64,000 nucleotides of DNA from Phorcus lineatus (lineage: Eukaryota > Mollusca > Gastropoda > Trochida > Trochidae). Positions 51,504 through 62,259 of the stretch are shown here, piece after piece. Under the pieces are notes generated by a model. That model did no database searches. It was not told the DNA's origin and was given only the letters and a program-made list of their open reading frames with translations. Every line of letters begins with the position of its first letter. The first letter of the stretch is position 1. Location of the stretch: NCBI GenBank assembly GCA_921293015.1, contig OV121082.1, forward strand, positions 52,038,971 to 52,102,970, in the 5' to 3' direction. The translations under genes and the position numbers were made by a program.

Positions 51504-54060
51504 CATTTAACAAGGCTAATAAGCATTTGTGAGAAATTATTACGGATATGTTATTTTATATGGACTAAGATGGTGATTAATACTATTTTTATTTACTATG
51601 TTTAAACTATTGGAAGATTTAATCAACTCTAAACATCTCATATCTATGTTTGACAAATCTGTTCATTTCATTGCCATTTGATCACGTATATAAATAGAAT
51701 TTCCCATTCCCCCCAATTTCTTTATATCAGACATTTTAGAACGCAATTGATTTCAAAGATTGGTTTATTCAACGTCAATGTCCACAGAATATGTACTAAA
51801 CTGCTAGCCAGAGTAAACGGAGCTGCTATAATTTAGTGGCGACAGATATGTCACATTGTAATGACTGAAAGCTTCTCTTGAAGGGTTTCCCTATCATATT
51901 TCGAACAATCAATTTCCTCTTATCCTACTGTGACGTCTTGGCTCTGTATCAGTTACTTTTGTGTGTACAGAATATGGTAACCCATTTGACCTCGTAGCAC
52001 AATGTCATCAGTAAGTTTTAGCATACTGATACTGAACCACTCGATATGGATTTATGATCTTGAACAAAAGTTCTGCTGAAGGCAAAAAGTCAATGTTTAC
52101 AGACGCCACGTGTTGAAAATTGCGTATGCTCCCTTTTGTTGTTGGACAAAACAACGTTTCTGCGGCTCGTGGTGTATGACTCAAACTGAAAGGAAAATAT
52201 GCGACGGTAGTTTTCCTATATTTTATCCCATATTCTGCATTATTACCTTAAAGTTTAAAAAACAATTGGTAGAAATATTTGCAACCTCAAGTTGTTAACT
52301 TTGCGCCTTTACACATTTTGTTGAAATCAGATAAGAAAAATTACCAAAAAAACATTTTTCATGAATAGTCATTCAAATTGAAGTAAATCTAATATCAATC
52401 ATTCATCGTCAATAAAATTTTATCATTAAATCTTTATCATTGGCAATAAATACTTGACTCATAGTATCAATATATCAATAGATCCACAGACACTTGAATG
52501 AGAGTTATATTTAAACAACAATACACACAAACGGATCGACGGTTTTTCCTCTGAACAGTTACTATGCTGAGTGATGTTTTTATAGAGTGCTGAGTGCGAA
52601 TTAAAACTGTCCCCAAGTGATACTGATTATTTCTAATTATCTCATTAATATCTTTTCTAAGTGTATATTTAGTGTTTCCTGAAAGGTGAAATTTGATGTA
52701 TTCGTCATCATTCAGTTGGTTGGTATCAACTGGTATGACCAAGATATGTTCAATTATATCAAAATATATATATCATATATCATAAATGAATTTAAAGATG
52801 TTAATACAAAATGCTTAGTGTTGTTATTGCCCTCAACATTTTATTTTGTTTTGGATATAACAAATATTGTACTTACCAGGGCCAAATATTAATCTCTATA
52901 TATTCATGTTAGTTAATTGGTTTTGACAATCATAGCAATTTTCCCCGTTGACAATCAATACGAAATATAAAGACAACAAGTGATGGGAACATAGGGTATT
53001 CCTTTTGACAGATGTCATCGATAGCAGTAGATTTTTAGGCAATTGTTGTGGTAATGGACATTTTGTCAGTGCAAATTATAAGCCCATGTGGAACACCTGG
53101 CCTGGAATTCATTTGTATCTCATTAACTTTTTCAATTTCAATCTCTAAAAACATAGACGACTGATTTAATTTTGATAAAACTCAGACTGTATCTTAGTTA
53201 TAAAACATACGATTAGTACATGTTACAAACAATTAAGTTTTATTATTGATCTCTTCATTGTTTCCTTAGCAACAGATTTCAGCTACAAGTGTTTGCTCTT
53301 TGGTAACTAAGCATTTCATGACATGAGATTTTTGTATCTGGAACATGTCATATTTGTCCTTATCTGGGAATGCCAGCCTATTTTTAACAAATACAAAAGG
53401 CTGGCTACACAGAAATTATGTAATTATGTGACTGAGAGTTATATAAATATTTCACGCCAACTTTAAATTCCTTCTTTATTCTAAAGACGTGACTTGATTT
53501 CTGACTGACTTTTCAATGATGGCTGATGTTTATCAAGGAATGATTTGCTTATAAGTAGTTGATTCCAATCTTCAGCATCAATCTTTTTAGTTATGCGTCA
53601 TTATACATGTCTCCATAATGCTAGTGTCAAATGATGAAACGTACCATCAATTTACATTAACAGTAATATTTCATCATTTCATTAGGTATATTCAAGGATT
53701 ATTCAGACATATGTCTTTGTATCTGTTACAAATACGAATCCTAGTGATTATACGATTTTGGAATAATGTTCTTCTTTGTCAGTGCTGCATGTGCAAGAGA
53801 TGACTGTTTGTTATTTTGAGAACGGGAAGGATATCTTTAATTGCTAATAATTTTACTTTTCATTACAATAGCCAACTAGTCAAGAGCATATTCATTCTAA
53901 ACAAGTACCAAACTGTCCATAGTATTAACCTATCATTAGATAGCGTATCGTATGTTGTATGCAAACTGTTATTTTAGTCACCCGATATATTCATATCTTG
54001 CACTCGATTATAAATTTTTTCTTAAAAGGCATTTTATATGTATCAATTGTCAGTAAATTT
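47820..54060. repeat. Cluster III unit 1 (partner 54360-64000)
   Basis: Direct copy of the DNA from 54360 to the end of the window. Anchors: CAATGTCTTCCCTGGTC at 48301 against CAATGGCTTCACTGGTC at 54855; CAATTAGTATTCAAGA at 50501 against 60076; GCCACGTGTTGAAAATTG near 52105 against 61430; GTTTATCAAGGAAT at 53528 against 63852. The offset grows from 6.55 to about 10.3 kb because unit 2 has gained insertions. Frames are not maintained between copies, so neither is called as coding. Confidence 0.85.
51436..51501. repeat. (AT)n microsatellite
   Basis: About 32 AT repeats within cluster III unit 1. The partner locus near 60930 has no such array. Confidence 0.95.
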
Positions 54061-56059
54061 AGCTACAAATTTCACCCAAAACCCCTTTGCCTACTGCTTC
54101 TCATCACTCCCTGACATTGGTTTTTAGATATTACTTATTAAACCCTATCAGACTTTATTTGTTTTTAAGTATGCTGTAAATAAGATTCCGAATTACGTTT
54201 AAGTTTTTGGTGCATGACATTGTCCGGTTTTCGATCATAAATAACGACTTTAAACTTTTTATTGTTGCTATTTTGAACTGGTAAGGAGCATTTGTCTTTC
54301 TTTTCAGAAACAGCCGATAATTATTGATAAAATATCACCATTTATGAAGTTGATATCTTTGACTAAAAAAACATACTTTGTGCCCCACGAAATGGGGTCA
54401 AAATATTGTTTATACATTGTGTCTCAAAAACATCGTTCATCACCAAAAGCAAATTTCATTTTCTTATCAAAACATGTTTATATTATCTTTAAGTACCGTT
54501 TTAAAGCTGTAAGACATTCTTCCTCTTTATCATAAATAATTGTACAGCATAAATTCCAGTTCCATGAAAACAAAACTAACATTAAAATCATTAATTATAA
54601 AGAGCGTTTTTGAAGGACTGCCAAAGGTACCCTATAGGTTTCTACTTAAGATACAATCTAAACAGAAATACCCTTTAGAATCTTTATGTATGATAGATTC
54701 TTCTTCATGCACAATTTGTGTGTAACTTTTAGACATCAGTTTTCCCCTTTTCTTCCCGGTGCGTCTGTTCCTCCTCCTCGGAGACAAAATATAGTCTTGT
54801 AATGAATGACAATATACACTTGCACTTACTGGGTATCAGATGTATCATTGGCCGCAATGGCTTCACTGGTCTGTGAAGGGTCTGTTGGGCTTTGATAATG
54901 TGTTTTAAATGGATACAATCTATCCTTGGTGATGGAAATGTGACACAATTTATCGAAAATGTTGGTGATTTCAACTGGGAATTTAGAACAGTTGTTTTAA
55001 AAGGACGAAATGTGTTGTAAAGATTCAACTCTCATTATACAGATTGGAACCGTGAAGGAAAAAGAAAACGCTGTACCACATGAAATGTATCATCATTTAT
55101 TTCAGTTTTTCTTCAAGCATTGATTGCTTTCTTCATGAAGTACTTATGCTGAAACATCTAAGTAATTATATTAACTGTTAACTGTCAAATTATTTGAATA
55201 ACTGCTGAAAAAACTTCACAACAGTGTTAATTAAATTTCAGAATGAAACCAGTCGCAATATCAGCATAAATATACGTGAAAAGTAGCCTTTTAATAAACA
55301 AGGTACTGTTACAGTAAAAACTATCTTTACGATAATATCTTGCACAATTACCATGGTCACGAAACCATTATCTCTATACCAATATCAAATATTAATCATT
55401 TAGAAATTGCGTGATGTGTTTAAGGGTTATTCTTAGTCTAGCAACCAAACTTTAGGAAAATATATTCTCTTTGAATCACTAATTTTTTTTCAAGCCTTTT
55501 AAGTGCTTGATAAATCTGTTTTATTGTCTATTATTTTATTTTTTACACAGAAGTAAAAATCTGTTTTTGACCTGTGATCTTTTTTTTTTACTTTGAGATA
55601 AGTAATTACATGACTTAACGATATCGCCTTATGCAAGACATTTTTCTCAATGTATGCTCATCAGCACAGCAAGGCATGGTTTGTTACGTAAAGGTTAAAT
55701 CTAAATTGGTGGCTTTACTGAAAACTATATAAACAGATTGTACTTCATGAGTACTTTTGTGGAAACAAAAGTCAGGGAACATTGCAGTTTATAGATATAT
55801 GTCATTTATACATAATCTGTGCACAATCTCTTTTGAAATGTGTCACTAGGTGTAATGAGATGGCAGATCGGGAGCCGAAATAACCGTTTCTTTAAAGAAC
55901 TAATTGTGAAAAATAATGATGCATGTCCTTATACCATGGTAAAGGAAGCTCCCTGAGGCGTAATGTCTGACTAGTTTACCAGGCAATATAATTGTAGTCA
56001 CTGATAATACCTCCGAAGGCTATCATATAGGGGTTAATATTTTTCACACAATGCCCTTG

Positions 56060-56187
56060 GGCAGTATATGAGTTTTCATTGTGACGTCACTATTATTCAA
56101 ATTTTTTTAACATTTTCATTCCACTGTTTGTACGGGTCACTCTCTGTCCAATTGAAATCAAAAGTTAACAAAATTGTAAACATTGCG
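56060..56187 (+). pseudogene. Non-LTR retrotransposon ORF fragment, part before the SINE
   Basis: This is the C-terminal region of a LINE reverse transcriptase ORF, showing FLTFSFHCLYGSLS and then KVNKIVNIAGK, a pattern common downstream of the RT domain. It is interrupted by the SINE at 56188-56505 and continues in the same frame at 56518 once one copy of the 12-base target duplication is removed. The 5' limit is unclear and the catalytic RT region is absent. Confidence 0.75.
56176..56187. repeat. 12-bp target-site duplication, left copy
   Basis: GTAAACATTGCG immediately before the SINE; an identical copy follows the SINE at 56506-56517. Perfect identity shows the insertion is not very old. 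Confidence 0.92.
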
Positions 56188-56505
56188 AGGTGAGGTGAGG
56201 TGAGTTAGGGTTTGAAGCTGCTTTCAAGATTATTTCACTTATATCGCGGCTGCTAGTATTATTGCAGGGAGAAAGCCCGCAACACTATTGTGGCTATGCA
56301 TTGCGGTGAAACCTGCGAGCATCGGCTGGAACTAGCGAACCATGGGTGGTACTGCGCTGAATTTCAGTATAGCATTGCACCCAAACCTGACTGCGTGTAG
56401 AACAGTTCTCTACTGCAGACAAAGTTGCCGAGCCCCTGGCGGGATTCGAACCACTGACTTCCTGATCCGAAGCCGAACGCGCTAACCACTGCGCTATCCC
56501 GCCCC
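56188..56505 (-). mobile_element. Full-length tRNA-derived SINE
   Basis: A 318-bp element between perfect 12-bp target duplications. On the minus strand it begins GGGGCGGGATAGCGCAGTGG and contains RNA polymerase III promoter boxes: a box A-like region at 56479-56496 and box B GGTTCGAATCC at 56442-56452. The tRNA-like head has a possible CTTCGGA anticodon loop, suggestive of tRNA-Arg. A central body follows, then a tail with GATATAAGTGAAATAATCTTG and a CTCAC-type terminal repeat. Two partial copies occur at 2502-2579 and 39608-39735. The TATAAGTGAAATA tail may be one of the conserved SINE domains known across animals; this needs checking. The intact boxes mean it could once have been transcribed. 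Confidence 0.92.
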
Positions 56506-56517
56506 GTAAACATTGCG
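56506..56517. repeat. 12-bp target-site duplication, right copy
   Basis: GTAAACATTGCG, identical to 56176-56187. Confidence 0.92.
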
Positions 56518-56827
56518 GGTAAGATCGCTGGTGTCAAGTTTGACTGTTTAACTGATATATATGAGCGGCAGATCGTACATCAAGCTGTTACAATTATGTC
56601 TGACGCAACTCACAACCTACATTCGGAATATCACTTTCTCCCCTCAGACCGACGCTACAAAGTTCCAGTATTAAAAACTAAGAGAGCCCGTACATCTTTC
56701 ATTCAAAACACAATATCTCTATTAAACAAATGTGAAAATAATTGATTCATGTACTGATATAAAACTCTCATGTGTATAAATGTTTTCAAGCTCTGTTGAT
56801 GTAAAACAAATTCCTGGAAAGGCAATA
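56518..56827 (+). pseudogene. Non-LTR retrotransposon ORF fragment, part after the SINE, with 3' UTR
   Basis: Continuation of the ORF interrupted at 56187. It shows YERQIVHQAVTIMSD, then HNLHSEYHFLPSDRRYKVP, a conserved C-terminal tail of many animal non-LTR elements, and TSFIQNTISLLN before a TGA at about 56743. The remaining 85 bases are a 3' UTR ending CAATAAA, directly joined to a (TTA)n tail. No stop or frameshift was seen in the short preserved part, but the element is 5'-truncated. Confidence 0.82.
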
Positions 56828-56828
56828 A

Positions 56829-56890
<62 letters not shown>
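56828..56890. repeat. (TTA)n microsatellite, LINE 3' tail
   Basis: About 21 perfect trinucleotides following the LINE 3' end GGCAATAAA. It is best interpreted as the element's terminal repeat. Confidence 0.93.
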
Positions 56891-58397
56891 GAAGCAATGC
56901 TTCCACTTCACATTTTGACAATGACGTTTGCTTCCAAATGGGCCGACAGCAGGTAATCCATCTATGCTTGGATGAATATTTTTATCATTTTCTCTGATTA
57001 TGCGACTACGATAATAAATTTGTAATTGTACCCATGACTCTCTATGACAAGATTATTACCTTCCCACAGAGCAAAATCGACATACACAGGCCTTAATGTA
57101 TATTCTTATATATATATATATATATATATATCAATATTCTTACTATGCAAGTCTCTGTTACTCAAATATATTGCAAACGTCAACCATCAAGAAACTCCTG
57201 ATTATTTTATTTTTGTGTATGTGTACTTATCAAAGTGGAATATTTCGAAGGATGCTTACAAAAATGTTGCTGAGGACATAGTTTGCCAAATCCTTCAATG
57301 ATTATTTTAGTTGAAATTCAACACGAAATTGAGAAAATTGGGAAAGTGACAATGTCTCTACAATACTCAACAATCTGATAACATGCTTATGATCCCGGAG
57401 TCTACTCATCACTCTTTGTCCTGTATCCAATCACACATTGCTATGGTATTTCTTCCCTTGAGACATTTCAATCAAACTTGACACCAATAAGTAATAAACA
57501 GTTGACCTACATTATCGTTTACTTTCATTCATGTTCTTTACAACAAGTTAATAACCAAAACTATGTACCAAACTGTAATATGTGCAAGGTACCAATATAC
57601 ATATTGTTTGATTTTGATGATAACTGACATTTAAGTTCATGGAGATTGTTACACAAGGAAGACTTTCATCAGAATGTTATGAAACCTGTGCGAAAAAACT
57701 ACCCTTATTAAAGAAACGGTCAAACACAAATTTCTAAAACGTTGTATGTCACACTTTTTAACGTAGCTATTTATTACCAACTTTGCACGTTACTTTGCAC
57801 CACCTAACCATGACTTCATCATAAACGTCATAAATAAAGTACATCAAATATCTTAATTATCGTTTTTAAAATGAAAATTAATACATTAAGCAGCGTTGAT
57901 GTAGTCACACTCTATCATTTGAAACTATAAGAAACATTTTGGCCCATTAAGACAAACTTCTTTGTGGAAAAATCGAAATAAACATGATTAAAAGAAAACA
58001 TTACCACGAAACACGAAAATCAATGAATGAAAATGCTCTGACTGATCATCCACAGCGTAACAAGGCTCAAATATTTTAACTGAGCACATTACAGTTGTAA
58101 ATTCCTTCTACCTATAATGCATCGATGGTGGAATGATGTTCACTTTCCTTCATAGAATTACTACATGAATTAAGACAATAAAGCACAGTATGAAATCATA
58201 ACCATTCCTGCTGCTGCGCTCTGTGTTGCTTTGATTGATTATCGGTGTTCTTGGGAACTACGACATTGTTAAAAACCTTTGTTTTTATTTTTCAATTTGT
58301 AGATTGCTGCTATGATGATCCTAGAAGTAGTTTAAAAGTCGTTTGCATATTGCACTGATCATTAGTGAGGTACATATTTGTATCAATGTTGCATATA
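56891..58397. other. Non-coding DNA between insertions
   Basis: It holds the AT array at 57107-57131. The part near 57980-58080 is collinear with cluster III unit 1 at about 49575-49680 (CTGATCATCCACA against CTGATCTTCCACA). No gene. Confidence 0.4.
57107..57131. repeat. (AT)n microsatellite
   Basis: About 12 TA repeats after TATTCT. Confidence 0.93.
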
Positions 58398-58937
58398 CAG
58401 CTGCATGTCAAAAGTTTGTTCACTTACTACTGACTTTTAGTGCAAATATCATGTAATTTGGGTTTGCTTGGAAGGTCAATAAAATTACTTCAGCAGAATT
58501 GACAAAGGATTTCTTATTGTCAATTTGTAAAATAGGCATTGCTTAACTTATTGTCGGATCGTCTAGTCCGTCGCGCAAAAATTAGAATTTTGGCATGATT
58601 AAATTGACAGAAGGTGTCACATTTTCAAAATTCCGATTCCCTTAAATTTCGATTAAAATACTCTTTTTCGACCTTCTGAGAAGAAAATCACCAAAATCGT
58701 ATTTAATCGAAAATTTGACCCCTGATCACTTCAGTGACCTGCCAAAAAATATTACGGTAAACTGTTGGGTTTGGCATACGATTGCGTTAAGGTGCAATGG
58801 GTCTTCCCTTCTATATTGAATATTCAAATTCATTCGTTTCTTTTTCGAATTGCTACGGTGCCTCAAAGACATGCCAAATTACATGATATTTGCACTGCGA
58901 TACGCAGGTATGTGAACAAACTTTTGGTATGCAGCTG
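58398..58937 (+). mobile_element. Non-autonomous inverted-repeat element (MITE-like), copy 1
   Basis: 540 bp with 64-bp terminal inverted repeats (58398-58461 and 58874-58937) that match at 52 of 64 positions, including a 23-base inner block ending in CATGTAATTTGG that is identical. The outer end is CAGCTGCAT, flanked on both sides by TA (58396-58397 and 58938-58939), as for Tc1/mariner-type insertions. The interior has no transposase. A second, inverted member lies at 61642-62259. An unrelated fold-back repeat would not give matching TA flanks and a second copy. Confidence 0.8.
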
Positions 58938-61641
58938 TATTATTTTCACGGCCATTGAAGTAAACCAAAATGTCTTACACTTAATACCAAATATGAGTAG
59001 ATTGTTTTATCTACGATCGAAGTGAAAAGTTTCATTACATCTTTCGCTATTCTGATAGTTGGGATCAAATGATAAATATAATGGCAAATACTGAAAAAGT
59101 GTTACTTCTAATGGTAAACGTAAATTAACGTTTTTACATCTTAAACAAACAATATGTTTGAATGAAATGGCTTTCCTTGGATTTTCTAATAATGAAAAAA
59201 GCAGAAATAATATCTGAATATTCGTGGTCCATTGCCATTGCTACAAATTGATATTTAGTTTTGTTTATCATATTAAATGTAATCTTTATATATTTTATTG
59301 TTTACGTTGTTTACTGAACACATGTATCGACATATACAAAAATAGTAACATTGATAACAAATGCATTACTTGCAAATAACATTAAATCAGCAAATGAACA
59401 GTTAGTTTTTAGTCATTTGATTACAAGCCATTACCATTGAAACAAATAATATTTTCTTGATTTGAAGACAACCGATATTTTCCAAATTCTTGGATTCCCT
59501 TTTTTGTTTCATCTTGATATATATCAATTGTATTTTTAATAGAGTCAACTTATCAATTGATTTTGATAGAAAGAAGGAACCGATACTAGCGTGCGTGAGA
59601 ACATCACACTACAGAGCTTTAAAAAATCATACCTTTAACGCGTAAACATACTTAATGATGTTCTTAGTCAAAAAAGTCAAAATAGATGGAGGAAAAAATT
59701 ACAAGGTCTTCATGCATTTTGGATATGTTAATATAAAAACGAAATCAGTGAGTGATTTGATGTTATCTTTTGACAAGTTTTATCAGAATAATTATAAGTA
59801 TTATTTTTGATGTAGTGCGTAAGCAAAACGAAATAGTCAAATGTATATAGACATGAAGTTAACATTGAATTGTTAAAAAAGAGCGTTAATCTCAATCAAT
59901 ATGAATAATAAAAAAAGAGATGACTAATAGGCTTTGCAGTAGAAATAGATTATTATATGAGTATATTTGAAATTGTTATTGTAGATAACAAAAACTAATA
60001 ACAGGCAAATTTTTAATAAGGGATGTTTTTTACTTTCATGTGAGACGTAAACAAAAAGGCATTATAGTGATTTGGCAATTAGTATTCAAGATATGACAAA
60101 TCATCAATATTATTGGCTGCATCTCCCAACATTCCTTTAACATCAACAGGAACCGTCAATAATGTTCATCTGCACAGACTCTTGAATCAGTTGTTGTAGC
60201 AATACTAATGTTCCATGCTATAAAAGATGTCAAATACAGGAGAATCCATTGCAGCTATTTATGTCCAAACACTTTGCATGTTACACCGTGTGGCCATCTC
60301 TCTGGGAATACGTGTGACGAGACTTGATTGCTGACAAATTCGTTGAAGACCTGAGCTGAATACCTGATGAGCATTTGACATCTGGTCTTAGGCTGTAATC
60401 CTTTATAACTGGTATAAGATGCACGTTACTGTCGCTGATAGTGAGTGCATTAACACCGTTGAAATTACCAGTTTATGAAAGAGGAATAATAAGAGGATAA
60501 TTCGAATTTTTTGTGTTTATTGGCTGCACAACATTGCCACCTGAGACCAGATGAAGACATCACGTTCGTTTCTTGAATTTGTATCAGATATTCATCCATT
60601 TTTGGCTGCTTATGGTAGCTTTTGTCTTTGTGAGAGGATATTCATAATTGACCAATGTAACTATAAAGGGTTATAACTTAATAGGAGATTGGATTCATGA
60701 GTCGATTAAAAAAGTTGAATATCATTCGGAGAATGTTGATGGTGGATCCGAAAGGTGCTCCATAAAGTTCATATTTCATTATATCAGATAGTTTAATGTC
60801 AAGTTTACAACTAGAAAAATGTATCTTAAGGTTTAAGAAATCTCATGTTTTGACCTAGATTGAAAAAAACGTTGCTCCTGCTACTGCTCTCTGTGATACT
60901 CTCATGCTATTCACATAAGAACTTTCCCTTCCTAGGGGGTTTGAAAGCTAATTCAAATCTCCTTAACATCACATCTACTTAAAGGGAATCATCCAAAGGG
61001 GCATTCAATTTTGATGAGTACAGCGTATGAATGTATGATATACGATAAGACTTCATATTAAAAGTCAGCTTGTAATGACCTATATGTCTCTCACGATGCA
61101 AGAGAGATTATTAGTACAGCCCGATTTTAAGTAAAGCAAAGGGAATTAAGGAAGTGATTATCGCTACTTTAAGGCATTAGGCAATCTTAATCAAGCGATT
61201 TAAGTGTATTTAAAATCGGTTATCTACACATTTCTATCCGCTTTTACCAAATCATTATATTTGCCAATTTGTCTTGAACCTATTTCTTTATTTTTCCCAC
61301 TCTTCCAAAATGTCTACTACTTTTTGCTTGAGCAAAACAATGGACATTTGGTGATAATGAACCACTCAATATGAATTGATGGCTTTAAACAAAAGCTCTT
61401 CCAAATGCAAAAAACCGATGTGTATAGATGCCACGTGTTGAAAATTGAAAATTGCGCATGCTCTTTTTCTGAAGTTGCTGGTGAATGACTTAAAATGAAA
61501 TAGAATGGAAAACACGCAATAGGAACTTGAGTCATATATTTCAGTGTACATGAGTCATATTTTGCATTATTACTATCAAGTTTAAAATATAGTTTAAACC
61601 CTAAACTCATGTTGGAAAACTTTTACCAAATGATAGCTATA

Positions 61642-62259
61642 CATCTGCATACCAACAGTTTTTTCACATACCTCTGCGTAGACAAGTGCAAATATCATGT
61701 AATTTGCGATGCCTTTTAGGTATCGTAGTATTGCATAAAAAACGTATAAAGTTGATTTTTCAGGAGTAAATGTGCAGTTCCATTCTTCTTTAAGGCAAAT
61801 GTTTATCATTCTCCTCAATTGACCGTTACAGTTTTGGCTGGTCATGAAAGTGATCAGGGGTAAAAAATTCGAAAACACTAAACTTTATTTTTCTCCACAA
61901 AATCCTTAATTAGTTACCAACTGCTTAGGCATGTTTGTTCCTTTGCACAAAGTGAATGTGGTTATGCTGATATTAATCTCAGAGAGTCGACATGAACAAT
62001 TTCATTTGAAATTTAACAAAATCGAAATTTCGAAAATAAGACCTCTTTTAACCTTTTTAATGTTCCAAAATTTGAATTATTGCACGAGAGACAAGATGAT
62101 CCCAAAATAAGTTAAATAATTTCTGTTTCACACATGGACAATTGGGGATCGTTTTTAAGTTTGCATGAAGTTATTTTATTGACGTCAACACTAAACCAAA
62201 ATTACATGATATTTGCACTACGATCAATGGTAAGTGAACAAACTTTCGGTATGCAGCTG
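61642..62259 (-). mobile_element. Non-autonomous inverted-repeat element (MITE-like), copy 2, inverted
   Basis: 618 bp with the same terminal repeats as copy 1: the left end begins CATCTGCATACC and has GTGCAAATATCATGTAATTT further in; the right end reads GTGAACAAACTTTCGGTATG then CAGCTG. The interior is related to copy 1 in reverse: GGTCATGAAAGTGATCAGGG corresponds to CCCTGATCACTTCAGTGACC of copy 1. The left flank is TA; the right flank is TC, so one duplicated base has mutated. The equivalent position in cluster III unit 1 (about 52290) lacks it, so it inserted after the duplication or was lost there. Confidence 0.75.

Noticed and set aside
56442..56505. Apparent tRNA gene on the minus strand
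   Set aside because: The boxes are the tRNA-derived head of the SINE: the cloverleaf is degenerate and the sequence continues into the SINE body with target duplications at both ends.
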